From Lachnospiraceae bacterium (lineage in GTDB: Bacteria > Bacillota_A > Clostridia > Lachnospirales > Lachnospiraceae), in the NCBI GenBank assembly GCA_017416055.1, contig JAFQDI010000001.1:1-16696 (forward strand): a stretch of 16,696 nucleotides of DNA, written 5' to 3'. How positions within the stretch are numbered: the stretch's first letter is position 1; each line of letters opens with the position of its first letter. The position numbers were made by a program, and so were the translations under genes. The notes below the pieces were generated by a model that did no database searches, was not told the origin of the DNA, and worked only from the letters and a program-made list of their open reading frames with translations. Shown piece by piece: positions 16,181 through 16,696 of this stretch.

Positions 16181-16211
16181 TGAAGCCGCTGAAACTAATC
16201 CAACGGCTTCA
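16181..16211 (-). terminator. Hairpin between the binding-protein gene and the PhnP-like gene
   Basis: TGAAGCCG (16181-16188) and CGGCTTCA (16204-16211) form a perfect 8-bp stem with a 15-base loop. It lies 36 bases after the binding-protein stop. No U-tract follows on the minus strand, so it may partly terminate transcription or stabilise the upstream transporter mRNA instead of ending it cleanly. Confidence 0.45.
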
Positions 16212-16246
16212 ATTGTTTATCATCTCAATCCAGAGTTTCTTCCAAA

Positions 16247-16696
16247 TCAATCCTTAAAGGAATGATCGTATGCTCGCTGAGCGATTTCCATATACTCTTG
16301 GAGACCAAGCCTATTCAGTTCGTCAATCATGTTGTCCCACTCTGCCAGAATATCCTTCTCTCCTCTTATGCACTTCGCAGCAAATGGCTCAAGAAAGTTA
16401 TTGATGGCATTCAGAATATCATTCATCCGTTCCCGTTCGTCTTCGTCATATCGCAAAGCAGGCACCCGGTAATTCTCCCATTCTGAATTACCGCCCCACA
16501 GTTCGAACGCCTCTATGGTAATCGTATCGTATCTCAGCTCCGCATACCGATTTGTCTTGATGGACGGAGCGATACTGTCATTCATAGGAGAATACTTGTT
16601 AAGCGCATTGGTCTTGCCGTTCAAATCATTGAGAATCAGATCAGTCAACTGAACCTCTCCGTTCTCATCGTAATACCAGCTCACATTTTCTTCGCC
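16247..16696 (-). CDS. ABC sugar-transporter substrate-binding lipoprotein (LplA-like), C-terminus only
   Basis: The reading frame enters from the right edge; about 150 C-terminal residues are visible, and the N-terminus with its lipoprotein signal lies outside the window. The tail pattern RMNDILNAINNFLEPFAAK, then CIRGEKDI.AEWDN and LNRLGLQEYMEIAQRAYDH, is that of LplA/aldouronate-type binding proteins (extracellular solute-binding family 1). These bind oligosaccharides outside the cell for an ABC importer whose permeases usually lie upstream. The family's ligands range from aldouronates to other saccharides, so specificity cannot be read here. The neighbouring cytoplasmic sulfatase and oxidoreductase suggest a sulfated or modified saccharide. 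A hairpin separates it from the next gene. Confidence 0.85.
   Translation of the reverse strand, partial: GEENVSWYYDENGEVQLTDLILNDLNGKTNALNKYSPMNDSIAPSIKTNRYAELRYDTITIEAFELWGGNSEWENYRVPALRYDEDERERMNDILNAINNFLEPFAAKCIRGEKDILAEWDNMIDELNRLGLQEYMEIAQRAYDHSFKD

Noticed and set aside
1..16696. CRISPR arrays, tRNA or rRNA genes, insertion sequences, phage attachment sites
   Set aside because: No regularly spaced repeats, clover-leaf sequences, rRNA motifs, transposase motifs or terminal inverted repeats with target duplications were seen.

Overview
The window looks like a chromosomal piece of an anaerobic, low-to-middle GC Firmicute, most likely a gut Clostridia of the Lachnospiraceae type. The grounds are a Na+-pumping oxaloacetate-type decarboxylase with a free-standing biotin carrier, a type III glutamine synthetase, a split ThrE exporter, an LplA-type sugar-binding lipoprotein, an anaerobic-type Cys sulfatase, and AGGAGG-type ribosome sites throughout. 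The family-level assignment is an inference. No rRNA, tRNA, CRISPR array or transposase was seen.

Left part (1-5534), central metabolism and transport. A minus-strand operon, read from a promoter near 2526-2555, encodes the gamma subunit, biotin carrier, beta subunit and carboxyltransferase (cut by the window edge) of a decarboxylase Na+ pump. Divergent from it is a small two-helix membrane protein (2707-2949) with its own extended -10 promoter. A bidirectional terminator (2966-3014) separates it from a convergent two-gene split ThrE amino-acid exporter (3050-4308, minus). Divergent from thrE is lrgAB (4478-5534, plus), and both promoters of this pair can be read.

Middle (5535-7937). glnN, a type III glutamine synthetase, has a strong promoter directly followed by a 50-nt hairpin at the mRNA 5' end, a candidate attenuator, and an intrinsic terminator after the gene.

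Right part (7938-16696), an accessory minus-strand block. Reading from the right it holds: the C-terminus of an LplA-like substrate-binding protein of an ABC sugar importer; a PhnP-like metallo-beta-lactamase (MBL) hydrolase; a cytoplasmic Cys-type sulfatase; a cytoplasmic FAD-dependent oxidoreductase with a C-terminal jelly-roll-like domain; an MBL-fold lipoprotein; a small secreted protein with a C-terminal membrane anchor; and a second MBL-fold lipoprotein that is a close paralogue of the first and has its own promoter. A reasonable inference is a locus for uptake and intracellular desulfation and oxidation of a sulfated saccharide or related glycoside, coupled to a cell-surface MBL pair of unknown substrate. 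The paralogue pair flanking an anchored secreted protein is the least explained part of the window.
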